A stretch of 64,000 bases of DNA from Prostheceraeus crozeri (GCA_907163375.1 CAJQUW010004600.1:248001-312000), one strand, 5' to 3'. Shown: positions 1-8,580, numbered from the stretch's first letter. Program-made: numbers and translations. Notes: generated by a model not told the origin, from the letters alone.

Positions 1-240
1 CAGACTTCTCTCTTCGCTAGTGAACAAGCTCTTGTGAGTGTAATCAGAAACTAACATGTTGTACAAAGGTTTTACTGCAACACAGGTTCATGTATAGTTA
101 GAAAGTTTGATCATCGAAGGTTTATTCATAAGTCTAGTCAGAAAGTGTATCATGGTTTGCAAAAGCAAAGTGTAGTCAAATAATTTTACTGCGACGCACG
201 TTTGTGAAGGTAAAGAATTAGATTACTTAGAGTCATCAAT
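1..240. repeat. P1 left terminal repeat with about two tandem units
   Basis: The first 50 bases pair with the complement of 8511-8560 (cagactt, tctcttcgctagtg, aagctcttgt). Inside this lie about two copies of a roughly 95-120-bp unit containing ttttactgc, tatagttagaaagt and ttcataag words, the same unit that is expanded at the other end. Polinton termini usually start with AG, which fits agactt from base 2. The left target-site copy lies outside the window. Confidence 0.88.
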
Positions 241-319
241 ACTGTCAAAGGTGTACAATTCATATCAAGCATATTCAACTGAGTGTCCATTCCTGACACT
301 CATGATCATTTGAAATTAT
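241..319. promoter_or_regulatory. short leader of the arm genes
   Basis: The stretch between the terminal repeat and the first arm gene is duplicated at about 7945-8030. It holds tgagtgtcc and gacactcat, which form a short inverted pair. I see no clear TATA box. Confidence 0.3.
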
Positions 320-800
320 TTGAAGATGAAAAGTTGCATTCGTTTCCCAACTTCATGGTCTGTAGCAAGAGAGCTTGGTTATTCGTTGAAGGCTATAGAA
401 AGTGTAAAAAATGTAAATGAAAATATTAAAGCTGACGCTTTAGTTGAAAGACTAATGGATCTAGATGAGCATGCTATGAATCATCATTTGGATCGAAGAT
501 GGATAGAGGATTTTTCCATGCTGCAATGTAATGATAGTGAAAATAGGATGAAATTGGTGCGATCTGGAGTGAAAAAGAAAAAAGTGACATTTGCAACTGA
601 TTTGTCAGGTAGCTCTACCAATAAAAGTGACTTCAGAGAGAAATAGGAAGAAGAGACGTTTAAATTATTATGTGAACGGAACTGTGTTGAGTGTTTTAAA
701 AGGGAACGGTCCCTTCTCTTTTTACCATGTTGTCATTCTGTTATGTGTTCTACGTGCTATGTACCTTTGGAAACTATGTTGTGCCCATCTGTGATCAAGA
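320..800 (+). pseudogene. IAP-like UBA-RING protein, left arm copy
   Basis: The first part (320-646) contains a segment starting ARELGYSLKAIESV and ending LVERLMDLDE, which has the spacing of the UBA domain of inhibitor-of-apoptosis proteins. The stretch at 671-800 reads CVECFKRERSLLFLPCCH followed by CSTC and LCP, the Cys/His spacing of an IAP-type RING finger. No BIR domain is seen. In the family, UBA binds ubiquitin and RING is an E3 ligase, so a role in blocking host cell death is plausible but inferred. The same layout is found in the right arm at 7464-7944 with about four residue changes in the first 108. Whether UBA and RING form one product cannot be said. Confidence 0.55.
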
Positions 801-869
801 AATAATTTCAACAGTCAATGTATATAAATGATGTTGATGCAATCCTAGTCGAATTTAAAACAGTCATCT

Positions 870-1184
870 ATGACCATGACACCACTGTATCACCGTCTCA
901 TTGAAAAGAGAAAGCATGATTATACAAGGCAGTGGATTCTTGTGTTGGAAAAACTTTTATCATCCAGTGATTGTAGAGAGATGATACATCGTTTGAGTAA
1001 TGCAATCATCATTCACGCAAACTGTGAAGATGTTGACTATATGGTATCTTATAATTTTAAACCAAATCAGTTTACGAATACACTTTCATCACTGTTACAT
1101 CATGGTATTCTTTCATTACCTTGCTTGGAGTTATGTATTATACACGTTGCATATGGGAAGCCTTTTCCACTTAAGCACGATTGA
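870..1184 (+). CDS. unknown 104-residue arm protein
   Basis: An open frame beginning MTMTPLYHRLIEKRKHDYTR, rich in Lys/Arg near its start and helical in appearance (WILVLEKLLSS). I do not recognise it. It is kept open in the inverted arm copy (7080-7394) with very few changes, which argues that it was coding until the arms duplicated. Its end overlaps the start of the glycoprotein frame at 1000-1464, a common economy in small viral genomes. No enzyme motif is visible. Confidence 0.55.
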   Translation: MTMTPLYHRLIEKRKHDYTRQWILVLEKLLSSSDCREMIHRLSNAIIIHANCEDVDYMVSYNFKPNQFTNTLSSLLHHGILSLPCLELCIIHVAYGKPFPLKHD

Positions 1185-1464
1185 TGCAAAGGCATTAAAC
1201 TTTACAAACATCGTCATACAAACAGATTGTTCATGTCTGGCTCATAACATATCAGCAAACGACACAGCTGAACTGTTTCCATTGAACTATAGTACCTCAC
1301 TGAATGATACATTACGGCTACCCACACATGTATCTGCTTCTGACTATCCTACTGGTACTGTGGCTGTTCTCAGTGTATTGCTTTTTACTAGTGCTGTACT
1401 CAATGTCTTCCTCTATTTCATTGCGTTTACGACGGTGATGTTTCGACGCTGCTGTCGTGTTTAA
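1102..1464 (+). CDS. small type I membrane glycoprotein, left arm copy
   Basis: The open frame runs from 1000, but the methionine at 1102 gives a convincing secreted start: MVFFHYLAWSYVLYTL is hydrophobic like a signal peptide. An ectodomain of about 55 residues carries five N-glycosylation sequons (NFT, NIS, NDT, NYS, NDT) and two Cys in CSC. A hydrophobic segment (VAVLSVLLFTSAVLNVFLYF) and a short basic tail RRCC follow. This is the layout of a type I surface protein. Five changes in 154 residues separate it from the right-arm copy, and all sequons remain. Function is unknown; an attachment or envelope-like role is inference. The longer start at 1000 would overlap the upstream frame by 185 bases. 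Confidence 0.6.
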   Translation: MVFFHYLAWSYVLYTLHMGSLFHLSTIDAKALNFTNIVIQTDCSCLAHNISANDTAELFPLNYSTSLNDTLRLPTHVSASDYPTGTVAVLSVLLFTSAVLNVFLYFIAFTTVMFRRCCRV

Positions 1465-1495
1465 GCAAAGAACACGCTAATATCCACCTGTAAAA

Positions 1496-1897
1496 ATGGC
1501 TAGACGTCGTTCATCTCACCGTTCACGCAGACAAAAGTGTCAATCAGATGCAAACAAAAAATTCTGTCTCACGCTTCGTCGCTTATTAAAATTAAAGCCA
1601 GCTCATCGATGTGAGGCAATGAAGCTGGCAAACAATGCCTTCAATCGTAAAATCTGTGCGGAAATACGAAAAGTGCGTTATATGACATTAAATAGCAAAA
1701 AGGCCAATGCAATTGCCAGACATGGTAAAGTTCTTCGCACCTTGAGCAATCCAAGAACATCAATTCCTACAAAGCGCAAACTATTATCTCAGCGCGGTGC
1801 TTTCTTACCACTTTTAGCGCCTATCATCATGGCAGCTGCCGGTCCTGCTTTGGGAGGTTTAGCTGGTGCTCTCGCAAATAAAGCCATTAATGGATAG
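1496..1897 (+). CDS. pX-like basic virion protein with hydrophobic tail, left arm copy
   Basis: 133 residues. The first 60 are very basic (MARRRSSHRSRRQK, then TLRRLLKLKP), and the end is a Gly/Ala-rich hydrophobic stretch (LLAPIIMAAAGPALGGLAGA). Polintons and adintoviruses carry a small protein of this type, compared with adenovirus core or pX protein and thought to bind DNA or disturb membranes. It stands just upstream of the ATPase gene, whose start overlaps its end. The copy at 6367-6768 differs at 11 positions and is also open. Confidence 0.7.
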   Translation: MARRRSSHRSRRQKCQSDANKKFCLTLRRLLKLKPAHRCEAMKLANNAFNRKICAEIRKVRYMTLNSKKANAIARHGKVLRTLSNPRTSIPTKRKLLSQRGAFLPLLAPIIMAAAGPALGGLAGALANKAING

Positions 1898-2503
1898 ATT
1901 ACGCTGTAATCGCACTATATGTATCGTAGGACCCTCTCATAGTGGGAAGACACATTTAACACTGCAATTGTTGGACGTAATGAGATTTTTGACTGCATAC
2001 CGAATCGCGTTGTTTGGTGCTATGGAATTTATCAACATAAATTACATCGTGAATTGGTTGGTAAGGGTTACTTGGTTCAACCGCGGATTATCAGCACTGC
2101 TGATATTCAACCCTATGATATTATCATTCTTGATGATTTACTTAATGAGAGTAAGAACTCACAAGAAGTAACTGCTATGTTTACCAAGGCTGCTCATCAC
2201 AAACCAAGCTTTATCATTTTTATTATGCAAAATCTTTTTCCAAGTGGAAAGGAAGCACGGACTCGAAGTCTAAACACGCATTACTACATCATCTTTAAAA
2301 ATCCTCGCGATAAAAGTCAAGCTGAATTTCTATCTCGACAAGTTCTTCCTCGCAAGTCAAAAGCATTGATTGAAGTATTTGAGGCTGCTACGGAAAAACC
2401 CTATAATTATTTATTTTTGGACTTTACCCAGGAGTGTCCTGAGGATTATCACTTACGCAGTCATCTCTTTGAGAAACCCATGATCATATATAAATTGTTA
2501 TGA
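1890..2503 (+). pseudogene. FtsK/HerA-type genome-packaging ATPase
   Basis: A Walker A loop GPSHSGKT lies near the start (MDRLRCNRTICIVGPSHSGK), and a Walker B-like DIIILDDLLNE lies about a third of the way in. This is the A32-like ATPase that drives DNA into Polinton and adintovirus capsids. The start overlaps the pX-like gene, and the end overlaps the next start by four bases, as expected for packed viral genes. The gene looks broken in this copy. A second partial copy lies in inverted orientation at 6128-6327, at the inner end of the right arm. Confidence 0.85.
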
Positions 2504-3144
2504 GCGGTTTTCAACGCATGATTGCTATTCCACAAGAAGAATATATACATCTGACTACAATGCAGAGTGTTCATCAACCTTGTGCAAATGAAATGTCACA
2601 CCTTAATCAGCAATATGAACAAGAAGCTGTACAAAGTAAAAATTCATATGATCGTTTGATAAAGCAGAGTTCTACCTTAGAAGAAATGAAACAATTGAAA
2701 GAAAAAATTCGCAATGATCTTTCGCTTGGTTCACCCAAACCCTATCGCAATCGCGCACTGAGCTTATATCGAAGTCTCGAACCCAACTTGAAAATCACAC
2801 AACGAGGTGAAGTGGTAGGTGATGACGGTGCAGTCATTAGGGACTCAAGAGTAGAAGATTTAATTAATCATGCTGTTCGTGATCGTCGTCGTCACTTTAC
2901 ACATACAGGATGGGAGTTCTTTTTAAAAATTATGAAGAAATTCAATGTCCCAAAAGCAATTCTTGGTCGTGATACCTTACAGAAAATGGAAAATGATTCT
3001 ACACCTAGAAAGAGAAAGTTGCAAAGTGTAGAGAGACCTAAAAAGAGAATCATGCAAACTTTGAAAACACCCGAGAAGTTGCCGAAGCGTATACCAAAAC
3101 CTTCAACACGTTATCCATCATTTGATTTTATCACAGACTTTTAA
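2500..3144 (+). CDS. conserved Polinton protein of unknown function, 214 residues
   Basis: Begins MSGFQRMIAIPQEEYIHL and has a coiled-coil-like middle (LEEMKQLKEKIRN), then VEDLINHAVRDRRR followed by a TGWEFFL segment, and a basic tail (PRKRKLQ, PKKRIM). Proteins with this opening and this VRDRRR core recur beside the ATPase gene in metazoan Polintons. Their role is not established, and a virion part is often assumed. The frame is open throughout. It overlaps the ATPase end by four bases and runs up to the next short frame at 3144. Confidence 0.7.
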   Translation: MSGFQRMIAIPQEEYIHLTTMQSVHQPCANEMSHLNQQYEQEAVQSKNSYDRLIKQSSTLEEMKQLKEKIRNDLSLGSPKPYRNRALSLYRSLEPNLKITQRGEVVGDDGAVIRDSRVEDLINHAVRDRRRHFTHTGWEFFLKIMKKFNVPKAILGRDTLQKMENDSTPRKRKLQSVERPKKRIMQTLKTPEKLPKRIPKPSTRYPSFDFITDF

Positions 3145-3338
3145 TGAAGAAGCTATGTTGCATCCCATGTTCAGAGTTGCCAAACATTCATGTGTCATCG
3201 AACTGCTTAAGTACATGTTGCAAAAGTGATTCATACAAGACGGCTCAAAAAGGTAGCAAAAGCAGGACTCAAACACAAACGCAAACCCTAGCGGAGAAAA
3301 AGACTGATACTTTGAGGCAAATAAACAATCCCTCTTAA
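3144..3338 (+). CDS. short Cys-rich frame before the integrase, uncertain
   Basis: 64 residues with clustered cysteines (LCCIPC, CLSTCC) and a Thr/Gln run (RTQTQTQT). Its start overlaps the previous stop in the ATGA-like way, and it lies directly before the integrase. I recognise no family. It may be a genuine small gene or the remains of a longer one. Confidence 0.3.
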   Translation: MKKLCCIPCSELPNIHVSSNCLSTCCKSDSYKTAQKGSKSRTQTQTQTLAEKKTDTLRQINNPS

Positions 3339-3344
3339 TAGACG

Positions 3345-4411
3345 ATGGATGAACATCTGAAATCAATTTACTATAACCCAAAGCAATATGCAGGTTATGC
3401 TTCAGTGAAAAAGTTGTCACAAGCAAGTGGTTATTCACAGAAACAAGTGAAGAGATGGTTAAAAGCTCAACCTACATATACATTGCACGCACAAGCTCGA
3501 AAACGTTATTCTACCCGTTCTTATATCGTTCATGATATTGATGAACAATGGCAAGCAGATTTGGCTGATCTTTCTTTATTAGCTAAAAAGAATAAAGGCT
3601 ATCGCTTTCTCCTAACTGTCATTGACTTATTTTCTCGTTATGCTTGGGTTCAACCACTCAAGACAAAGCGTGGTGAAGAAGTGGCCGAGGCTTTTCAAAA
3701 TATTTTCAGTGAAGGACACATTCCCACACGTATTCAGACTGATCAAGGGAAAGAGTTTGAAAACAGACATGTGCGCGCTTTATTTCGCAAACACAACATT
3801 GAGCTGTTTAGTGTGAAAAGTGCATACAAGGCTGCAGTGGTTGAACGCTTCAATCGTACACTGAAATCTCGCCTATGGCGCTATTTCAGTGCAAAGTAAC
3901 ACAAAAGTGGACGGATGTATTAAAAGATACTGTACACGCTTACAATCATTCTGTTCATCGTATGATCGGTCACAAACCTGCTAACATAACTCCAGACATG
4001 GTGGATACAATCCGTGAAATCAATGCTAAACGCAGGCAACCATCAGAAGATAAACGTGACATTCAGGTTGGTGACAAAGTTCGCATTTCCAAGGTGAAAA
4101 GCGTGTTTGCGAAAGGATATCTCCCCAATTGGACGGAAGAAATATTTTCTGTCTCTGAGGTTAACAAGAAATTCAAGCCCACTACCTACAAGCTTCGCGA
4201 TTATCATGGTGAAGAGATTGAAGGGAGTTTTTATCGTCATGAGATAACACCCATCACCAAAGAAGATGATGACTACATGGTTGAAAAGATACTTCGTCAC
4301 CAAATGCGACAAGGGGAAAAGTGGAGCCTGGTGAAATGGGCTGGCTATCCAAATTCAATGAACAGTTGGATTCGTCATTCTGACCTTTATCGTGTTAGTC
4401 AACGTTCCTAA
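3345..4411 (+). pseudogene. Polinton integrase with C-terminal chromodomain
   Basis: Retrovirus-type (rve) integrase. An amino-terminal region with YASVKKLSQASGYS resembles the usual helix-turn-helix-like start. The catalytic triad is visible: Asp72 (QADLADL), Asp133 (QTDQGKEF) and Glu167 (VVERFNRTLK). The second part holds the SH3-like region (DIQVGDKVRISKVK) and a chromodomain near the end (YMVEKILRH, SLVKWAGYP, SWIRHSDL). Chromodomains in this place are typical of Polinton integrases and may guide insertion into chromatin. The gene looks broken in this copy. Confidence 0.92.
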
Positions 4412-4452
4412 GCAAAGTAATGAATTGTGTAAATATAAATAAATAAATACCT

Positions 4453-4788
4453 ATGGATCAAACTGCTACGTTTTATTCCGAACCCTCCTATGCTAGTCAT
4501 GGAGCTGGCTTTCCCGTTTATGCTGGATCGAGACGTCAAAAAGGGGGTAGTCTATTGGGGGCTGTCAAAGGTATGATGCTCCCAACTATCGCAAGTGTGG
4601 GAAAATCAGCTTTAAATGAAGCTGTAGGAAGAGCAGCAGATGTAGCAAGTGATGCGCTTTCAGGAAGATTGCCGATTCGTGAATCGCTAAAGCGTCATAG
4701 AATACAGCGTTTGAAGAATGTCGGTAACGCTGGCATCAGGTCTGTCATCAGTCATATCAATCCTCTCTCTACTTCAGGCAAACGTTAG
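4453..4788 (+). CDS. pVI-like minor virion protein
   Basis: 111 residues: an opening with FPVYAGSRRQKGG, then an amphipathic stretch (SLLGAVKGMMLPTIASVGK) and a region resembling DVASDALSGR. Metazoan Polintons have such a protein next to the capsid gene. It is compared with adenovirus pVI, an internal capsid cement with membrane-lytic activity. A TATA-like tataaataaataaat run sits just before the start (4433-4449). The next gene, for the major capsid protein, follows about 55 bases later. Confidence 0.65.
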   Translation: MDQTATFYSEPSYASHGAGFPVYAGSRRQKGGSLLGAVKGMMLPTIASVGKSALNEAVGRAADVASDALSGRLPIRESLKRHRIQRLKNVGNAGIRSVISHINPLSTSGKR

Positions 4789-4844
4789 CGAAGAGCATCT
4801 CGTATACCTCCTAGCAAACGCAGACGACGTGGACTGTTTTAAAT

Positions 4845-6127
4845 ATGGAATGTAAAACCACATCCCTTTGCTTATTTGATAGAACACCTATACAGACGGA
4901 TATCATTAGAAATTATGTATCCATTCGTTATCCAAAGACAAGTATCGATTCTGGTAGTTCCATTGAATTTTTAATACCAGGAAATGATGCTGATTACATC
5001 GATGTAAATGACATCAATCTACATGTCAAGTTTTAGATAGTAAATAAGGACGGTACAAACCTTGATGATAAGGACAAAGTAGCCGTGAATAACTTGGCAA
5101 CAGCAACGCTCTTCAAGGATGTATCATTGACCATTGGTGAAACTCGGGTTGAAGGTGGTCAACACAGCTATCCCTATCTCGGTTATTTTTCCACAGTCAT
5201 GCAGTTCCAGCCACAAGCACAAAAGAGTCACATGGCTGTTATGGGTTGGTGTAAAGATAAAGCTGGTAAATTTGATAGTGACAAAAACAAGAGATTTGTC
5301 ACTCGTGAAAAGTGAACTGCAGAAAGTAGGGTGTGTGAATTATATGGTCCCCTATACTTGGACTTTTTCCGTCAATCACTTTTCTTAGTGTCAAAAGTAG
5401 ACATGCGAGTTCATCTCTTGCCGAACGATCCTCAATTTGTATTGAATTCTTATGGAGCAAAGACTGAGTTTAAGATTGTGTTTGAAAGTGTTAGACTTTA
5501 TGTACGACGAATGACAGTGAATCCATCGGTGATCAATGGTCACGAGATGGGTTTGAAGAAGTATGATGCTCTTTATGATGTAAATCATACTGAGATCTAT
5601 AGTTTCACCATTCCTCGTGCGCAAAAGAGCTTTGTTAAAGATAGTTTGTTTCCTATACAATCACCAAAAATGATCATTGTGGGATTGATTGCAAATGATG
5701 CATACAATGGTAATATATCAAAGAATCCCCTCAACTTTGAACATTTTGGTTTAAATCAAACCGGATTGTATCGCGATACGGATTGCATTCCTGGTACTCC
5801 TTTTTGCCCAGACTTTGCTAATGGTCATTATTCTCGCTCATATCAAAATACTATGGAGACCTTTAAACACTGGAATACTGATGACACCAATGGTTTGACC
5901 TGTGATGAATTTGCTAAAGGTTATGCACTTTATGCATTTGATTTGACAGCAAACAATAAAGCAGGTGCTTCTTATCGTCCGGGCACTGCCACGAAGGGTC
6001 TTAAACTAGAATTCTTCTTTGAAAAAGATTTGACGAAAACAGTCAATGTACTCATCTGTGCTGTGTTCGATTCCAACATTCGAATTAACAGACTACGTGA
6101 TGTTTTCGCATCTTATACAAGTTATCC
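4845..6127 (+). pseudogene. major capsid protein (double jelly-roll, hexon-like)
   Basis: The opening has the Polinton capsid signature: LFDRTPIQTDI, then SIEFLIPGNDADYIDVND. The interior contains LFKDVSLTIGETRV and HSYPYLGYF, and the end reads VNVLICAVFDSNIRI. This is the family known from worm protein F54H12.2 and adintovirus hexons, about 430-500 residues, which forms the capsid facets. The gene is close to full length but broken in a few places. Its end coincides with the inner edge of the inverted right arm, so the palindrome junction sits just behind the capsid gene. Confidence 0.88.
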
Positions 6128-6327
6128 GGTTGAACCAAGTAACCCTTACCAACCAATTCACGATGTAAGTTATGTTGATAAATTTCATAGCACCAAACAA
6201 CACGATTCGGTATGCAGTCAAAAATCTCATTACGACGCTCCAACAATTGCAGTGTTAAATTCGTCTTCCCACTATGAGAGGGTCCTACGATACACATAGT
6301 GCGATTACAACGTAAACGGAAATCCAT
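6128..6327 (-). pseudogene. partial ATPase, right arm copy
   Basis: Contains the Walker A region GPSHSGKTNLTLQLL and then CIPNRVVWCYEIYQ. It is the first third of a packaging ATPase, matching 1890-2088 on the other strand. It cannot encode a full enzyme. Its presence behind the capsid gene marks where the two halves of the palindrome meet. Confidence 0.85.
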
Positions 6328-6366
6328 GTTGATTTTGATGAAAAGTCATACCATTTAACTTAGTAT

Positions 6367-6768
6367 CTATCCATTAATGGCTTTATTTGCGAGAGCACCA
6401 GCTAAACCTCCCAAAGCAGGACCGGCAGCTGCCATGTTGATAGGCGCTAAAAGTGCTAAGAAGCCACCACGTTGTGATAATAGTGTGCGCTTTGTAGGAA
6501 TTGATGTTTTTGGATTGCGCAAGGTACGAAGAACTTTACCATGTCTGGCAATTGCATTGGCCTTTTTGCTATTTAATGTCATATAACGCACTTTTCGTAT
6601 TTCCGTACACATTTTACGAATGAAGGCATTGTTTGCCAGCTTCATTGCCTCACATCGATGAGATGGCTTTAATTTTAATAAGCGACGAAGCGTGAGACAG
6701 AATTTTTTGTTTGCATTTGATTGACACTTTTGTCTGCGTGAACGGTGAGATGAACGACGTCTAGCCAT
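6367..6768 (-). CDS. pX-like basic virion protein, right arm copy
   Basis: 133 residues, same start and end as the left copy (MARRRSSHRSRR ... ALANKAING), with 11 substitutions. The basic half and the Gly/Ala-rich hydrophobic tail are kept. Because both frames are open, the arms probably duplicated recently compared with the decay of the central genes. The alternative is that selection or gene conversion maintained both. Confidence 0.7.
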   Translation of the reverse strand: MARRRSSHRSRRQKCQSNANKKFCLTLRRLLKLKPSHRCEAMKLANNAFIRKMCTEIRKVRYMTLNSKKANAIARHGKVLRTLRNPKTSIPTKRTLLSQRGGFLALLAPINMAAAGPALGGLAGALANKAING

Positions 6769-6799
6769 TTTTACAGGTGGATGTTAGAGTGTTCTTTGC

Positions 6800-7162
6800 T
6801 TAAACACGACAGCAGAGTCGAAACATCACCGTCGTAAACGCAATGAAATAGAGGAAGACATTGAGTACAGCACTAGTAAAAAGCAATACACTGAGAACAG
6901 CCACAGTACCAGTAGGATAGTCAGAAGCAGATACATGTGTGGGTAGCCGTAATGTATCATTCAGTGAGGTACTATAGTTCAATGGAAACAGTTCAGCTGT
7001 GTCGTTTGCTGATATGTTATGAGCCAGACATGAACAATCTGTTTGTATGACGATGTTTGTAAAGTTTAATGTCTTTGCATCAATTGTGCTTAAGTGGAAA
7101 AGGCGTCCCATAAGCAACGTGTAGAATACATAACTCCAAGCAAGGTAATGAAAGAATACCAT
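6800..7162 (-). CDS. small type I membrane glycoprotein, right arm copy
   Basis: The frame extends out to 7264; the start at 7162 is the equivalent of 1102 in the left arm and gives a signal-peptide-like beginning (MVFFHYLAWSYVFYTLLMG). The same five sequons, the CSC pair, the C-terminal membrane segment and a short tail ending RLCCRV are present. Compared with the left copy the tail loses one Arg. Function is unknown. Confidence 0.58.
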   Translation of the reverse strand: MVFFHYLAWSYVFYTLLMGRLFHLSTIDAKTLNFTNIVIQTDCSCLAHNISANDTAELFPLNYSTSLNDTLRLPTHVSASDYPTGTVAVLSVLLFTSAVLNVFLYFIAFTTVMFRLCCRV

Positions 7163-7394
7163 GATGTAACAGTGATGAAAGTGTATTCGTAAACTGATTT
7201 GGTTTAAAATTATAAGATACCATATAGTCAACATCTTCACAGTTTGCGTGAATGATGATTGCATTACTCAAACGATGTATCATCTCTCTACAATCACTGG
7301 ATGATAATAGTTTTTCCAACACAAGAATCCACTGCCTTGTATAATCATGCTTTCTCTTTTCAATGAGACGGTGATACAGTGGTGTCATGGTCAT
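7080..7394 (-). CDS. unknown 104-residue arm protein, right arm copy
   Basis: Same protein as at 870-1184 (MTMTPLYHRLIEKRKHDYTR) with only a few changes near the end. The frame is open and overlaps the glycoprotein frame as in the left arm. No recognised domain. Confidence 0.5.
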   Translation of the reverse strand: MTMTPLYHRLIEKRKHDYTRQWILVLEKLLSSSDCREMIHRLSNAIIIHANCEDVDYMVSYNFKPNQFTNTLSSLLHHGILSLPCLELCILHVAYGTPFPLKHN

Positions 7395-7463
7395 AGATGA
7401 CTGTTTTAAATTCGACTAGGATTGCATCAACATCATTTATATACATTGACTGTTGAAATTATT

Positions 7464-7944
7464 TCTTGATCACAGATGGGCACAACATAGTTTCCAAAGG
7501 TACATAGCACGTAGAACACATAACAGAATGACAACATGGTAAAAAGAGAAGGGACCGTTCCCTTTTAAAACACTCAACGCAGTTCCGTTCACATAATAAT
7601 TTAAACGTCTCTTCTTCCTATTTCTCTCTGAAGTCACTTTTATTGGTAGAGTTACTTGACAAATCAGTTGCAAATGTCACTTTTTTCTTTTTCACTCCAG
7701 ATCGCACCAATTTCATCCCATTTTCACTATCATTACATTGCAGCATGGAAAAATCCTCTATCCATCTTCGATCCAAATGATGATTCATAGCATGCTCATC
7801 TAGATCCATTAGTCTTTCAACTAAAGCGTCAGCTTTAATATTTTCATTTACATTTGTAACACTTTCTATAGCCTTCAACGAATAACCAAGCTCTCTTGCT
7901 ACAGACCATGAAGTTGGGAAACGAATGCAACTTTTCATCTTCAA
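7464..7944 (-). pseudogene. IAP-like UBA-RING protein, right arm copy
   Basis: Mirror of 320-800. The UBA-like part again reads ELGYSLKAIESV, here with TNV instead of KNV, and the RING-like cysteine cluster is kept. The two copies are nearly identical, so they add no independent support for the fold, only for the duplication. A joint UBA and RING product remains uncertain. Confidence 0.5.
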
Positions 7945-8049
7945 ATAATTTCAAATGATCATGAGTGTCAGGAATGGACACTCAGTTGAATATGCTTGAT
8001 ATGAATTGTACACCTTTGACAGTATTGACGACTATGTGTAATCTAATAC

Positions 8050-8560
8050 TTTACTTTCACAAACATGAGTTGTAGTAAAAACTAGTTGACTACACTAACG
8101 CTTACATTTTATTACATGTGTGTTTCATAAAACATCATGATCAAACTTTTCTAACTATACATCAACCTGTGTTGCAGTAAAACTTTTACAAACCATGATA
8201 CACTTTCTAACAACACTCACGAATAAAACATGATCAAACTTTTCTAACTATACATCAACCTGTGTTGCAGTAAAACCTTTCTACAACATGATAAAGTTTC
8301 TGACGACACTCACGAATAAACGTCATGATCAAACTTTCTAACTATACATCAACCTGTGTTACAGTAAAAATATTTGACTATGCTAAACTTTGCTTTTACA
8401 AACCATGATACAGTTTCTGACTAGACTTACGAATAAAACGTTGATGATCAAACTTTCTAACTATACATCAACCTGTGTTGCAATAAAACTCTTGTACAAC
8501 ATGATAAAGTTTCTGACGACACTGACAAGAGCTTAATCACTAGCGAAGAGAGTAAGTCTG
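8050..8560. repeat. P1 right terminal repeat with four to five tandem units
   Basis: The word gatcaaact followed by tctaactatacatcaacc recurs at about 8139, 8231, 8327 and 8446, so units are about 92-119 bases long. Each unit also holds tgtgttgcagtaaaa and an acaacatgataaagttt or similar line. The left end of P1 has about two units, and a related right end at 25217-25412 has two. The last 48 bases are the terminal inverted repeat itself. Confidence 0.88.
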
Positions 8561-8565
8561 TGATG

Positions 8566-8580
8566 TGTTGCGTGTGGCGC
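8566..8580 (+). repeat. recurring junction word tgttgcgtgtggcgc, copy 1
   Basis: Six bases beyond the end of P1. The same 15 bases occur at 23623-23637 and 25416-25430, and an inverted, slightly changed form occurs at 51817-51828 and 24642-24650. Similarity continues outward (cctcccttcat), so the word belongs to a longer shared flank. Confidence 0.8.

Larger units (their letters stand above)
1..8560. mobile_element. Polinton/Maverick element P1, palindromic form
   Basis: A virus-like DNA element of about 8.5 kb bounded by inverted repeats that begin cagactt and end aagtctg. The inner part carries the diagnostic Polinton set: FtsK/HerA-type ATPase, retrovirus-like integrase, pVI-like protein and double jelly-roll capsid gene. 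The outer parts, 1-2088 and 6128-8560, are inverted copies of each other, so the usual right arm with polymerase and penton is absent. The element is broken, with a handful of disruptions, mostly in the central genes. The arms keep open frames and differ by 11 of 133 residues in the pX-like protein, which suggests a fairly young inverted duplication. Family assignment is firm; the age is inferred. Confidence 0.93.
6128..8560 (-). repeat. P1 right arm, inverted copy of 1-2088
   Basis: Reading the minus strand from 8560 inward reproduces the left arm gene for gene: terminal repeat, UBA-RING, 104-residue protein, glycoprotein, pX-like protein and the first part of the ATPase. Similarity stops in the ATPase at gttgaacc (about 6128 here, 2088 on the left). 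The right arm is about 340 bases longer because its terminal tandem repeat has more units. Confidence 0.92.

Noticed and set aside
5391-5660. 89-residue minus-strand frame inside the capsid gene
   Set aside because: Antisense shadow of the capsid gene with no domain and no promoter.
6377-6586. Plus-strand Ala/Pro-rich frame starting MALFARAPAK
   Set aside because: Exact antisense of the right-arm pX-like gene, whose homology is clear.
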